DNA from: Brugia malayi
Taxonomy: Eukaryota; Nematoda; Chromadorea; Rhabditida; Onchocercidae
Assembly: GCF_000002995.4 (NCBI RefSeq)
Contig: NW_025062475.1
Location: 2,522,555-2,586,554 of the forward strand
DNA length: 64,000 bases
Reading direction: 5' to 3'
The position numbers were made by a program, and so were the translations under genes. The notes under the pieces are model-generated. The model was not told the DNA's origin. It ran no database searches and worked only from the letters and a program-made list of their open reading frames with translations. Of the stretch, positions 36,553-49,302 are shown one piece after another (the stretch's first letter is position 1; each line of letters starts with the position of its first letter).

Positions 36553-37175
36553 ATGACAAATGCACAATTCTCATTTTTTACGTCACCATTACTGCTCTAC
36601 GTTCTTAGCACATTCATATTATTAGCAACACCTCAGAGATCAATTCCGGTAATTTTTATTTTTATATTATTACATTTTAGATTTTAATCGAAAAAATTTG
36701 AAAAAAGAATAGAAATTCACTGAAAATTTTTTATGCATTTGATGACGAATTGGGCGAAAACGATGAAATTCCCAATGAAGAAAACATGGATGAATTTGAT
36801 GAAAGCATTGAACTTATGCGAGATGGTATCATTTCTGTTGATAGTTCATCGTGGAATACTACCACACAGATTGATAGAATTGTGCTAAACGGACTCTTAG
36901 GGGAAGGATATATCAATGAAACAATGCTACCATGGAAGTAAGTTTCTGTAACGGTTGTTGTTGAATAAAATTAAAATTTGTTATTGTCAATATTCTCAAC
37001 ATAAAATGGTTTTTTGCTTCAGTATGATTCCATGTAAGTAAACTGTTGACGCTGTCTTATTTGCACCGCTTAATGATAGTTTTGTTGCAGCAGTGGTCGA
37101 CCAATTCTGATTAAAATTTTTTGGGGTACTGAGGCTCACAATGCTGGTCAACCTGTCGGCTTTGAAGTCTTGTAA
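36553..37175 (+). CDS. Small secreted acidic protein family, copy 5 (probably frame-broken)
   Basis: Exons 36553-36648, 36713-36937 and 37091-37175. Exon 2 shares the QIDRIVLNGLLGEG subtype with copy 2 but reads EENMDEFDESIELMRDG and IISVDSSSW. Exon 3 is NSGRPILIKIFWGTEAHNAG, ending VGFEVL. The intron-1 interior differs (tattattacattttag): the weaker downstream GT that restores phase in other copies is absent, and no other in-phase donor precedes a stop. On the present sequence only exons 2-3 form an open frame. It could be a pseudogene or use an unseen start. Confidence 0.5.
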
Positions 37176-37179
37176 GAAA

Positions 37180-38770
37180 CTTAATGTTGTAAAATTCTGT
37201 GACATTTGTTGCTGAATAAAATTGAGATTTGTTATAATAACACATATATAATCCTGCATTATATTTAAGTATATATCATGCGAATATGTTAGGTTTAAAT
37301 ATTTATCAGTATGTTGCGTATGTGTTTCGTATATACCACAATAATTCTGTAACAATTACTAACTTATTTACGCGACGAATTTTTAATTTCAAACTATATT
37401 CAGCACATCAACAAATGAATTTTGTTTGTTTCAAATTGACATAGAAAATTCGGAAGTGGCAGTAGAAAGCGGTAGAAAAAAGAGCAATTGATGGCAAATA
37501 GTGGTAAATGACAGATAATTTTATCAATTTTTTTTTGACGTGCTTTCATGCTTCAAAGTATGCTGTCATACAATTTTGGTTTCCTTTGTTTGTATCACTT
37601 GCTGCTACTTGCATTCAGATTCATTTAGATTTGAATCATTCAATACTGGAAAAATGTATGGTACTTTATAATTTTGCTTAACATACATGTTTTTATAGCC
37701 ATCTGCACTAATGCTCGCGTGGTGGTTCTTCATGTCTAACCATCAGTATTTTCGTCAAAAATACACACAATTAAACTAAGTAAGTAACAGTAACAAAAAA
37801 AAAAAAACATGCAAATAATAAAAAGAAATGATTAAAATTGAACGTTAATATGGAGACATGCTTTAAAAAATTAAAAAAAGAAAGGAATAAAAAGTGAAAA
37901 GAGAATTAAGATTTAGTCAACAAGAGGCATGAAATGAGCGAAGTTTACAAAAAATGTAAAAGAAATAGATTTCTTAAAATGACAAATATAATAAACAAAT
38001 GCAAAATGGTATGAAAATAAAATTTTTTTCAAGAAAAACATGCAAAAGTGAAATCAGTGATAAAAAGAAAGAAAAGGTGAGTTATTAATCAAGGAAGATA
38101 TTAGTAGTGTTATTGTTTTAAAAAAAAAATAGCTAATTTAATAGAAAATTACGAAAAAAAAATCAAGTTATTGCAAAAAAATTTCGAAATTTCAAAAACA
38201 AAATCTTCAAAGAAATCAGAGTAAAAAACTTTAAGCATATAACCATGAGTAAAAACACACCTGTTGCAGTTAAAACTATCACAAAAAAACAAAAAGAAAA
38301 AAAAAAAAAGAAAGAGGTCAGAAATAAAAACGAGGACTAATGACACTGAAAGCTAAATAATCTATAAAAAACGAAAAACGAAATGTAGATAATAAATAGA
38401 ACGGATTTCACAGACTGTTTTGTCACTAATAGCCAATATTTAGGTATAAATAATAAGGAAGAGAGGAAAAAAAAAAAACAACGAATGTTTTCGATCGATT
38501 GTTGTGCGATCTTTAATAATAATTTTAAGTAAATGAGAATATTTTTATTGTATAAATGTTTTGCTTACAGCTACAATTAAAAGGTCAATAAATCTTAAAT
38601 ATGTAAAATACAAAAATATCAATGTATAAGTTAGGGAACACCGAAACGTGCATGACATCAAAATCCACACCAAAAGCTCTCTCATTCAGTAATACTGCCT
38701 GTGAGTGATTTCACGATAAGTAGAACAAAGGAATTTTCTGTTTGATGGCATTAAAGCTGTTATAATGTCT
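37180..38770. repeat. Duplicated non-coding block downstream of copy 5
   Basis: Direct copy of 14,037-15,637 with shorter homopolymers (for example the A tract near 37,795). The long T-rich minus-strand frame seen in the other copies is shifted here by tract length, which argues against coding. Confidence 0.8.
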
Positions 38771-38900
38771 CCAGTGATCAGTGCTTTACTTTTGTGATTA
38801 TTTCCAGTGATCGCCAATGATCAGTGCTTTACTTTTCTGATTATTTCGAGTGATCGCCAATGATCAGTGCTTTACTTTTGTGATTATTTCCAGTGATCAC
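38771..38900. repeat. Short 43-bp minisatellite (about 3 units)
   Basis: Same unit as the 15.6-16.9 kb array but unexpanded. The following spacer continues to about 38,978 and then jumps (tactgta to cggtcaagaagg), skipping about 220 bp present at 18,500-18,720. Confidence 0.9.
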
Positions 38901-39059
38901 CGATGGTCACTTCTTTACCTTTGTAATTAAAGTAATAATCGCATATTCTTTTTGATTATTTCGTCACTTTTACTGTACGGTCAAGAAGGACAATTTTTTC
39001 AGATAAATTTAGCAAAATGCTAAGTTAATTTCATTAGATTAATTTAAATTAAATCTCAC

Positions 39060-40680
39060 GAAATTCTTTGGGTAATTTTTATTAGTTTTTACACTTTGTG
39101 CAGTTTGTGTAATTTTTGCCAACTTCTTCATGCCGAATGACAAAGAGATTTGAAGTTAAAATCAGGATAGTGAAGGGATGGATAAATGAAAAATGATAAT
39201 TAATTGGCATTAACCACCGGCAGTTCGATATAATTTTAATGTACAATTCATATTTGTGTCCTTCAATCTAATATATTCGAATGATTTGCATATTTTATAG
39301 AAATTTTCTATTTTTAGTTTTTATGACGTTAGCTAATAAACTTATTGGATAAGTTGGATAATTCACTCAATAATTTGGAAAGCATAATTATATTATATTT
39401 TGATAGAAATAAAAATTTGTATCAAAAAAATAAGAATTATTAATATATGATCATTAACAGACAAATTGTTTCATATGAAACAATAAAATTATCAAAATTT
39501 GCTGTAGAAAATCATCAGAACACTAAAAAGAAAAATTTAACTATGCTATTCATCAATTCTGGGACTTTTATTTTTTTGCTGAAAAAGTTAAGAAAAAAAT
39601 GTTTTTTTTTTTTCGTATATTTATTATTATTATTTTATTGATCTGCATAGTAATGCAAATAATTCCGTGTTTGTTTGTTTGTTTCTTCAGAGCATTACAA
39701 TTTGTGCTATTTAAACTTATACTTTAGAATCTGTAGTAATGAGTAAAAATTGCGAGATATTACAGCATCATTTTAATATATACGCAGAAATGCACTCCAA
39801 TTATCAAATAGATTAATTACGACGAAATAAATTATTCCCATTAAGTACCATTAATTAATTAGATTATTTTATGGAAAAATAAATTAATGGAAAAAGAAAG
39901 ATTTCAAATAAAAAAAATTAAAATGAGATCAAATCAAAATAAATGCCAAAAAAATTATTCACTGGTAATTTCTTAATTCTTTTAGTAATCCTGCATTGTT
40001 CTATATGATTCATAGCATAATACACTTACCAGTATGGAATTTAGCTAAAAGTACTAGACTGAATCTATAGATGCTCTGAATCTAAAAGATGGCTCTGAAG
40101 TGACTTTTTTTGTGACACTTGCGAGATTTACAATTCTTCCCTGAATTAATCCATTTGTTAATTAGAGGTTCATTTACGTTCATTTACATTAATATCAAAT
40201 TAATATTATAACATTAGTTAATCTAGCGATTGTATTTTACAGCTTCCACTTATCATTACGTTTATACAAACTCTGAATTATATATTTTAAGAGTAGCGCA
40301 AGTTACTGTGGCACTTGTTATTATATATTAATCAGCCGTTGACTCAAATTGCAAATTTTTTTAAAAAAAAAAAAATAGCTGTAATAATAATAATGAAATT
40401 ATTACAACAATAATATATTATAATAGTTATTATGTGCAGATATTATCTACTGAAACATTATTATCTTTTTTCTTGTTTCTTGTATTCTTAACTAATAATA
40501 ATATGTTGTTAACTTAGAGTGTTTTTTTGTCAAATTTGTAATATCTCGAATATATCGAACTAAGATCGTTATTTCAGTAATAAATAATTTGGTAAAGCAC
40601 TTTTAGTTAAGTATTTTTTATTCATTTCAGTATAGCACTAGTAAATCTCTTTTGGCTAAATTCGAGAATCATTTATGATA
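39060..40680. other. Single-copy AT-rich DNA, no gene seen
   Basis: No match to other parts of the window that I can see. The frame at about 39,447-39,641 is short, begins and ends in homopolymers, and has no support. Confidence 0.5.
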
Positions 40681-40689
40681 GTTGCAACA

Positions 40690-40845
40690 ATAATCAACGA
40701 AACATGGATGAATTTGCCGAAAACCCTGTTGCAAGTTCATTGTTGGATACTGCCAAGTTCTTTCAGATGATGAAAGGACTGTGCTAAATAGATTTTTAAA
40801 GAAAGGATAAACCAATGAAACGATACTATCATGGAAGTAAGATGG
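40690..40845 (+). pseudogene. Longer exon-2 relic of the small secreted-protein family
   Basis: Retains aacatggatgaatttgccga, gcaagttcat and gaaaggactgtgctaaatag, then an aatgaaacgatactatcatg end and a surviving splice donor. Internal stops and a deletion destroy the frame. It lies about 900 bp upstream of copy 6 and is the most complete of the relics. Confidence 0.75.
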
Positions 40846-41634
40846 TTACTGCTGAATAAAATTGAAATTTGTTATTGTCAATATTCTCAACATAAAATGG
40901 TTTTTGCTTCAGTACGATTGATTTCAATTTCCATTTTGCAATCATTCAAATAACTGAGAAAGTGGATCATTTCAAGCCTATTTCAGCTATTTTTCAATAG
41001 TACCTGGCACATATATCAAATGTAAGTTACCTTTATATACATTCCAACATTTATATACTTCTCTATGCATTCCCTTGTAGTAAGGGAGACATGTATTTTT
41101 TTTTTTTTTTTTTTAAACAGCAAAGTTGCTATGAATTTTGTCCATTGTAATCTTTAGTGGAAATAAAAAAAATTATTGTTAATTTTTTGTTGAATTGTCT
41201 CTATTAAAACATGGAATCATTGTTTGACATGTAAATCCTTTTATTCTATTCAAAGCATGATAAAATTATTAAATAAATGGAAATGATTTCTGGTGATAAC
41301 CTGCATAATTTCATATAAATTAACTGATAAGTGGAGTTTTTTGTGAAAAAATTTTCAAATTCGTTTTTTATCGCTTTCGGAATCTCGTAACCTTTTCGCT
41401 TGAATTCTTAAACAATTTAAAAAAGAATTTAGGAATGGGAAGTTCTGCATTTATTCTCGAAATTATTTGATTTTTATTTCTAGCATATTTTTTTTAATTA
41501 TAGCATATTTAGACAAAATAAGGATTAGTTAGCTAAAAAGAGGAACGAAATTGATTTTAAATTCACTGCATATTTAGTAAGTATTTTTCTACAAAACAAC
41601 TGATGGTGTGGTAATGGAATTCATAAAATATAAT
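40846..41634. repeat. Family spacer upstream of copy 6
   Basis: The shared intergenic block that also precedes copies 2-5 (for example 12,230-13,050 and 35,650-36,470), including the long T tract near 41,098 and cattcccttgtagtaaggga. No coding sequence seen. Confidence 0.8.
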
Positions 41635-41720
41635 TTATCAGTGCTTTGCTGTTAGACTGAAAAATAGAAACGTCAGAGTTTATCAGTTTAAATTATCACT
41701 CATTAAAATATATGTTATCA
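41635..41720 (+). promoter_or_regulatory. Cluster of four GATA-type sites upstream of copy 6
   Basis: TTATCAGT at 41635-41642 and 41680-41687, TTATCA at 41693-41698 and 41715-41720, all within 120 nt of the ATG at 41754. They are in the same orientation and closely spaced, and similar clusters stand before most other copies. By analogy to C. elegans ELT-2 sites this suggests gut expression; that is inference. Confidence 0.55.
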
Positions 41721-41753
41721 CAATTTCTTCTTTCATTAAGGAATCCGGCAACA

Positions 41754-42374
41754 ATGACAAATGCACAATTCTCATTTTTTACGTCACCATTACTGCTCTA
41801 CGTTCTTAGCACATTCATATTATTAGCAGCACCTCAGAGATCAATTCCGGTAATTTTTATTTTTATATTGTTACAATTTGGTTCTAAATGAAAAAATATT
41901 TTAAAAAAGTAGGAATTCACTGAAAATTTTTTATGCATTTGATGACGAATTGGGCGAAAACGATGAAATTCCCTATGAAGAAAACATGGATGAATTTGCT
42001 GAAAATATTGAACTTATTCGAGATAGTATCATTTCTATTGAAAGTTCATCGTGGTATACCATCACAGATGATGAAAGAGCTGTACTAATCGGACTTTTGG
42101 AGTTAGGATACATTAATGAAACAATGCTACCATGGAAGTAAGTTTCTGTAACGGTTGTTGTCGAATAAAATTGAAATTTGTTATTGTCAACATAAAACGA
42201 TTTTTGCTTCACTGCGATTCCATGTAAGTAAACTGTTGACGCTGTCTTATTTGCACTGCTTAATGATACTTTTGTTGCAGCAGTGGTCGACCACTTCTGA
42301 TTAAAGTTTATTGGATGACTGGGGCTCACAATGTTGCTCAACTTCTCGGCTTTGAAATCTTACATGAAACTTAA
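41754..42374 (+). CDS. Small secreted acidic protein family, copy 6
   Basis: Exons 41754-41849, 41913-42137 and 42281-42374. The N-terminal half of exon 2 is the copy-3 subtype (PYEENMDEFAENIELIRD); its second half is new (SSSWYTITDDERAVLIGLLE). Exon 3 is the long-tail subtype (IKVYWMTGAHN, ending FEILHET). It is thus a mosaic of subtypes, as expected from gene conversion or recombination among copies. The downstream intron-1 donor GTTACAAT restores the frame, giving about 144 residues. Outside the 8.3-kb array this is the best-looking close copy. Confidence 0.62.
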
Positions 42375-43243
42375 TGTTGTAAAATTCTGTGACATTTTGT
42401 TGCTGAATAAAATTAAGATTTGTTATAATAACACATATATAATCTTACATTATATTTAAGTTTATATCATGCGCATATGTTAGGTTTAAATATTTATCAG
42501 TATGTTGTGTATGTGTTTTTTTTTTTTTTTTTTTTTTTAATGTCGAACTATGTTCTGCATATCAAAAAATGAATTATGTTTGTTTCAAAATGACATAGAA
42601 AATTGCATAAAGTTGTTGGAAAGATTTCTAGTGCATTTCTTGCATTCAAGAAAGAAATTTACCGTTTGAATAATTTTCTAGCTATCACTTTGATAAACAA
42701 AAAACATCGATCATCTTGTCTCCCATAATTTGCATTCTGAAATTCGTTCACGGTAATCAAAGTCGATAACAGTAACAATTAAAACATAAAACGTATTACA
42801 AAACCTTTTAAGTCGATTTAAATAATAAACCTTTGATTTCTTCCCAATCATGACAAGGACTGAAAGGCTTAATACTACTACTTTAGTCTTTTTTGATTTT
42901 TCAAACTCAAAGTTCAATAATCAAACCTTTAATTTAACAAAATGGTTAAATACGCCAACAAACTTAGCAGTTAGAATTTCAACAAGATAAATTTAATGAT
43001 GATATCAGTAAAAACAACGAAGAATGCAAAAGCCGAATTCAATATTCCAACTAATGGACTCAACTCTAATAGATTTATACAAATGAATTTGTTATTTAGG
43101 ATCGTCCATTTTATCAAGTGAAATGGCATAGTCCAGCAATGAGATTTTAAGAATTATCGCTTTTAGGTCACGCATACTGCTATAGAGCTTTATATTGACG
43201 AAAATTTAAAGCGATAAACGAATATAACATAAAAAGACTTTTA
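42375..43243. other. 3' flank of copy 6 and unique DNA
   Basis: Shared family flank to about 42,660 (with a T tract near 42,517), then single-copy sequence. A 68-codon minus-strand frame near 42,711-42,917 has no start context or homology I recognise. Confidence 0.5.
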
Positions 43244-43489
43244 ATGAAAGGAATTACTGTTTTTTTGTTTCCATTGGTGATATTAGCAGCAAAAAATCTA
43301 AGCATTAATATATCTTTTAAGGTAATAGAAATGAATGCAAATGATTATTCAGCTTAATATGTGTGTTCGTTTTTTCAGCTTATGATTTTGTTTACCTTTG
43401 CTAATCGATTTGATGCTAAAGAGACCTTAAATTGGTTGGAAAAGACAAAAAATATCATTTCAGTTGTACTTATTTTAAATCCTTTGTAA
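43244..43489 (+). CDS. Small two-exon gene, predicted secreted or membrane peptide of 62 residues
   Basis: Not recognised. Exon 1 (43244-43321, 26 codons) starts MKGITVFLFPLVILAAKN, a leader-like hydrophobic stretch. It ends AAG|GTAATA in phase 0. After a 57-nt intron with a strong TTTTTTCAG acceptor, exon 2 (43379-43489, 36 codons plus TAA) reads LMILFTFANRFDAKETLNWL and ends VVLILNPL. An AATAAA lies about 15 nt after the stop. The good splice sites, matching phases and polyadenylation signal support a real transcript; the short length and lack of homology leave doubt. It is single-copy here, between family copy 6 and the PGAP2-like gene. Confidence 0.5.
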
Positions 43490-46400
43490 AAGTAAAAGAA
43501 GTTTTTTGTAAATAAATGAATTTCTTTCTATATTTGTGAAGGAAAATGCAAGATTGTATGCCGTCGCCATTCAGAGAATAGAAGGAACATTGATTTTAAA
43601 TTATTGATTAATGGCAAATTTCATTTAGGTGAAATGTTCATTGTGTTATTCATGTAAACAAAAGGAATGAAACAGCAAAGTTAGATAGTAGAATGAGGAA
43701 AAATGAAAGAAAAGGAATTTGGGTTAGTTTAAAAATCGAGGAGAATTGTATTTAATTCAAATTAATTCAAAAAATCTAAGATTTTGCAACATTTTTTTTT
43801 TTTTTGTTTTCATTTCTTTTACTTCAAATATATTAGCTTATTTTGTAAAATAGAATGTAATTTCTTTTTCAACTTTCAATTACGGGCAGAAAAAAAAAAT
43901 TTGATATAAGAAATACACTAACAATAAAAAGAAAAAATAAACGAAAAATCAAATATTGGTAGTTATAAAGCATGAAAGAATGAAACAAGGATGATTTCAT
44001 TAAAAAAAAAGTTGATCTTAGAAATGAGACAAATATATCACTTGAAATTTAGAAAATATTAGGTTGATAAAAATTGGATAATTTTGGAAATAAGATGATT
44101 TCAATTTAGATCTCATAATATGTTTAAGATTTTATAACCTTTTTTGGCAACAAAAATGATCAGACCAGAAATGAGAGTATAATTTTGATGTAGCAAAAAA
44201 AGCAAAAATTTTTTGTTCAGTCTTTTAAGTTAAAATTATGCAATGATTTTTTTCAATTTCTTTTTCAATAAAAAATGAACTATTTATTCATTTGCTGAAT
44301 ATGACATTCCTCACATTAAACAAAGCTAATTCTTTCCTTATTTCAAATAGCTAAAAGACAGGAGAAGTTTTTTTCCCATATTGTTTTGTGTTACAAAAAT
44401 TTAGCATAGTTTTAAATAAATAATTTTTACCCAATATTTAGGAGTAATGGAAGCTTACACTTATAAAAAAATATTTAAGCTATGAAGATAATAATTTTCA
44501 TATGATAATCGATTTAAAGTTGTAGAGATGAATATTTTAATACAAAAAAAAAAAAAAAAAAATGGGCTTTCTTTCTCTTTTAACATTAGAAAATTAAAAC
44601 AAGAAAAAAAAATTCATTGAAATTTCTTCAAAATTTAAAAATTAAATAATTTTTATGGTAAGAATTAATCACATTTTTAATAGATAATTGTAATATGGTT
44701 TAAAGGATCTATAATGAAAATGAAGAGATCAAAGGAGGATTAATAATTGACGAAAATGGTAACTGCAAAATCTGACCCATTTTTAAATATTTGACTTACA
44801 CATAAAAGAAGAAAATAGGGTAGGAAAAGATGTATCTTCGACTATTTATTATGTTTACTCATGGCTGTGCACTTTTTAATTGTTTGTTAGAAATATTTAA
44901 ATTTGAAGAAATTTCAAAATATGTGAAATTTGATTCAAATAATAGATTTGTAAAATATAAGTTAAGACAAACAAGATTAAATTAGATTAAATGTTAGTAA
45001 ATTCTTTTAACAATTTCTAAACAGTTTGATTATTATCAAAGGTTTTTTTCTATTTGACAAAATATTTTATTAGTTTCTTCTACGTTATTTCAGTATCACT
45101 TACTTAATATCTATGTAATTCGCAATAATTTTTTTCGTCACTGTAGTAATTTTACACGTTTTTACACGTAATAATTTGTTACACGTAATATTTACTTGAC
45201 TTATAATGTCTTCTTAATATATGCTTTATTTGTATTGTTGTCTTTGTGTATAACTAGTTTGCAATAAGGTTATTCTTAAAACGAAATTGGTTTTAAAATA
45301 TTATAATTTTATTTTGAAATTAAATGATTTGAAATTAAGTAGTTGAAAGGTTGGGACATTATTTGATAACAATAATTTAGCTAATGCAGTAAACAAATGG
45401 AAAGAAAATAAACGACATTGAGATTTTAAATATTTTCGAGTTTTTTTTGAAGCTATAAATTTAGAAGGTTTATATCTTCATTTTTCGCAATTATTGATGC
45501 TTCAAGACTTTGAAGTTTGGAAATTTAGTTCCAAAAAAGGAAAAAAAAAGAAAGTTGAATACAGATTATTCATTATTATTCATATCAAAATATATTTTAG
45601 ACAAAGTCGTTAATTTTTTTCGACATTATAAGGAACATTCATTAAAATTCGAATGAATTTAACATATTTAAAATTAAATGATGATTGTGCAAAATGAATT
45701 TGAAACAAAATAATTTTAAAAAAAATTAAATGAATTTGAAACAAAATAATTTTAAAAAAAAATTAAAAAAATAATTGCAAATTAATTGAAATAAGTCAAA
45801 TAAAAATTAATTGTTTGAATTTTACTACGTAGTTGATTAAAAAATCAAATCTTTAGCAATTAATTAACTCATCAGATATTATATTTCAACACTTATTACC
45901 TTATTTTCTTAACATTTTCTTTACAAGAAATATTATAATTCAATTCCTTAAGAAAAAAAAAAAAAAAGTAGGAGAAAGCAAAGACTAAAGAATAAATAGC
46001 AATGCACTGATAAGAGCATTGAAAACCGGTTGTAACATATTTCATTCTGCAATGATCCTCCCTTAAATGAATGTATTTTTATTAAATTTAATTCAACTCA
46101 AATTTATATTTTTTTCAATTCATTAAAATTATATTTAGCTATTTATTAGCTTCTGAGCCTAATGAATTTTAGTTTTCTATTATATTACATTGTCATAAAT
46201 ACTGAGCTATTAATGGTTATAAATATTGAATTTAACTTTTTCAATTAGATTATATTTTATTAATTAACTTTGTAATAGTGCATTATCAGTTGCAAATGGT
46301 TTTCTGTTTTTTAAAAATGTAGTTTATTAAATTGATATTATTCTATTAAGAAATTGTACTATTTCAATCAGATCAATTATCTCATAGAAATTTGTAAATG

Positions 46401-46820
46401 AAAGTGTTACGTTTAATCGAAGGAATAATAGATTTGTTTTAAAAAAAGGCTGAAAATATTGTTTTTTTAAAAAAAAAAAAAAAAAAAACTAATTCGATTT
46501 TAGAAATGGATAGGACTTATTAGCATTGATTATCTCTGTCAAATGTGCAAACTTTTAATATGCAAGATTTCCAAGTTTCATCGAAAGGGCAAGAAAAAAA
46601 ACAATGCAGTAAATTCGTTAATTCATTACTTTTAGTTATATTATTGATCAGAATTTGCTCAAATTACTCAAATGAATTTTGATTTATCTCTTTAAAAAAA
46701 AAAAAAAGGAAAAATTGTGAATAAAATATCGGAAATAATTATCAAAGTAATAATTTATAGAAAAAAATTTTTTTGATTAGTTATTTAATGAAAAAATAAT
46801 ACTATTCAGATGACAAAGAT
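43490..46820. other. Long AT-rich stretch, no gene seen
   Basis: Mostly poly-A/T tracts and short direct repeats (for example aatttgaaacaaaataattt twice near 45,697-45,760). No frame or exon chain that I can support. It may include the promoter, or an unseen first exon, of the PGAP2-like gene. Confidence 0.5.
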
Positions 46821-49302
46821 ATGGAAGATATCAATGATGATCTATCATACATAAATTGTCGTCTTCTGTTACCATCATCAATCTTTGCAGTAATTAGCAT
46901 TGCAGCTATTTTGGTTGGGACAATTCTAGGTCATTTCTATGACACTAAACGAAAAGAAGATGGAAGCATACCATCTTGGTTATTTGCATCAGGATGGTAC
47001 TCAAAATATTGCACGGTTTGTTATTGAAATATTTGATAGAAATTTAAAATAAAATAAACAAAATAAAATTACTAACTCATTTAGACTTTGAATTGCAATA
47101 TTAATGAAAAAAAAAAATAATAATATCTAAAGTGGTAAGTATTAAATAATAGTAAGTATTAAATTTAAATAAAAATTTCAAATAATTTCAAAAAAGTGCG
47201 ATTAGAAATAATATTTTGCATAATATATTAGAGATACGATGTTAAAAAAAAAAAAAAAAAAAAAAGAAAAGACGGAATCACAAATGAAATGATTTATCAA
47301 AAAAACGATATTATAGAATTCGACATCAACTATGATACCTGACTGGTATCTTCCATCAGTACTTCGATTACTTGAACTTACTGTGCAAGCAAATGTATCA
47401 TTTCGTATAGCAGTCTGTATTCCAACATCGCTTCGATTATTTCAAAGTTATTTAAATGCTATTATTAATGAGCGCTTTTGTCCACATACCAAGAAATGGT
47501 TATGGTATCGTTGGTGTAATATTGCTGTTCCAATCTTACTTTTATTTGAAATTTCCTTCTGTACACTTTTTACAATAAATACCATTCGTCAAGATTATCA
47601 AAGTATGCCTTTTTTTTTTTCTTTATTAGTGTTTTAGGCAATATTTTTAATCTAACTTTTATTTATCATATTTAATTATGAAAAGATAAAAAAAAAAAAT
47701 TTTATGTTTGAAAAAGATGAATCATTATTATTATTATTATTTTATTCATCTTGTAAGCAATATTTTAGACATATTCCAAGTGTTAAAAATTTTTTCAAAT
47801 TTCAGTTTTATATAAAATATCATTTAATTTATTCATAATCAGTGCTCTATTACATATGACCGCATGTACTGCAGTAACAATTTATCGAAGAAATGAAAAA
47901 AACCAGGTGACTTATTTTTGAAAAAACAAAGATTTTAAAAATCAGAAATTCGTGTAAAATTTTCAATTTTTATACAGAATTTTAGAATTTTCTTTCAGAA
48001 AATCTAATTTACATGCATTATTTTTAAACAGTAAAGTTTCTTCTTCTTGTTAATAGGTTCATTTATTTTAACACTAATTAGAGGATGACAATTAATTTCA
48101 TAATATGTAAAATGCAGAATTTTAAATTTTTGACAGTCACAGTTTTCATTTCGTTGAAATAAATTAAAAAAAGAAAATTAATTATAATATAATAAAAATA
48201 ATTACCATTGTTATCATTTTCATTCATTCGCTTTGCTCTAAAATTCAAAATAATAAACTTTATTATTATCTTTAGCTTTTACTGCTATCAAATTTTAGTA
48301 GATATCATATTTTCAGACAATTGATCAAATATCGATAATAGTCAAATTATTATGTTTGATTACATTTGGTATAGTAACACCACAAGTGACTATTTTCCAT
48401 AATACATTTATCGATTCTCCCACATGTCACTATTATGGTTTGTTTGATTATAAACGTTTAATTAGCAATTAACCTATGAAATAATCAAACAAATAATAAG
48501 CTACTAGCTTAATTATTTAACTTAATTGAGTAACCTGGTTAGAAAAATTAACAACGAAATGATTGACAATTTAAAATTAGGTATTGCTAACTGTTTCATC
48601 CTTAATATAAATAAAGTTTGTGAATGACATATTAAATTGAAATGATCTGAAACGAGCTAATATCAATTTTGTTAGCCATTCTGTTAAATACTTTGATTAT
48701 CAAAGTATGCTTATTTACACTAAGTAAAATGATAAAGTGGCAGATTGCTCACATAAAATAAGAGAGTGAAAATGAAATACTATGATTTGTACTTAATTTA
48801 ATTTAGTACGAATTTATTTCGATCCTTTTTACTTTAAAATCTTTTAAAATCAAATGATAAATTTTAATTTCAGTTATTTTATTTTCAGTGCCACCTTATC
48901 AGGCCTTATGCGAATACATATTAATTATTTCCAATGCTTTGTTTCATCTAACAATTATCACCGATACACGAAACTTGAGGTTTTTGTACTTCTTCAAATA
49001 GCAAAATCATAATTAATTTAAAAAAAAAAAAAAGTTTGGCGAAGAATTTCAGCTGTATTTTTACTCAAAAACTAATTTTAAATGATAAAAAAGGATGTTG
49101 AAATATTTGTTTATTATTTCAAACTTATTAATCTTTTATATTCAGGTTTCTTATTTATCCACGCACATGTTCCGGTGAATGCGAACCAGTAAATCCTGAG
49201 AATTTTCGAAAAGGAGGCAAATTCGAGCACTGTCGTTCACAATATCATTTAAATAAGAAAAAGTTGATGAATAATATGAAAATGAAAGAAACTACATTTT
49301 AG
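46821..49302 (+). CDS. PGAP2/FRAG1-like multi-pass membrane protein
   Basis: Six exons: 46821-47015, 47317-47602, 47806-47906, 48317-48437, 48889-48979 and 49146-49302. Phases join into 316 codons plus TAG. Hydrophobic segments lie at about residues 17-38, 131-153, 167-187, 199-218 and 240-258. The conserved end-of-domain pattern CEYILIISNALFHLT is typical of the FRAG1/DRAM/Sfk1 family, as are W-rich loops and an early IPSWLFASG-like loop. PGAP2 acts in the Golgi in fatty-acid remodelling of GPI anchors; that function is inferred from family. The Lys-rich, Cys-containing tail (YPRTCSGECEP to the end, about 50 residues) is longer than I expect. The ATG chosen is the first in frame after a stop; TATTCAG just upstream means an earlier exon is possible. 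Confidence 0.78.

Larger units (their letters stand above)
16896..37195. repeat. Tandem array of an 8.3-kb unit (about 2.4 copies)
   Basis: The landmark gacataatcgtataaccg recurs at about 16,895, 25,262 and 33,600, a spacing of about 8.35 kb. Each unit runs Pao-1 integrase, spacer with one 43-bp unit, exon-2 relic, family gene (copies 3, 4, 5), then in units one and two reversed Pao-2 gag, LTR, Pao-1 gag and RNase H. The third unit leaves the pattern after copy 5. The spacer of unit two (26.5-27.7 kb) resembles unit three, while its rest resembles unit one, so the units are mosaics. Confidence 0.88.
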
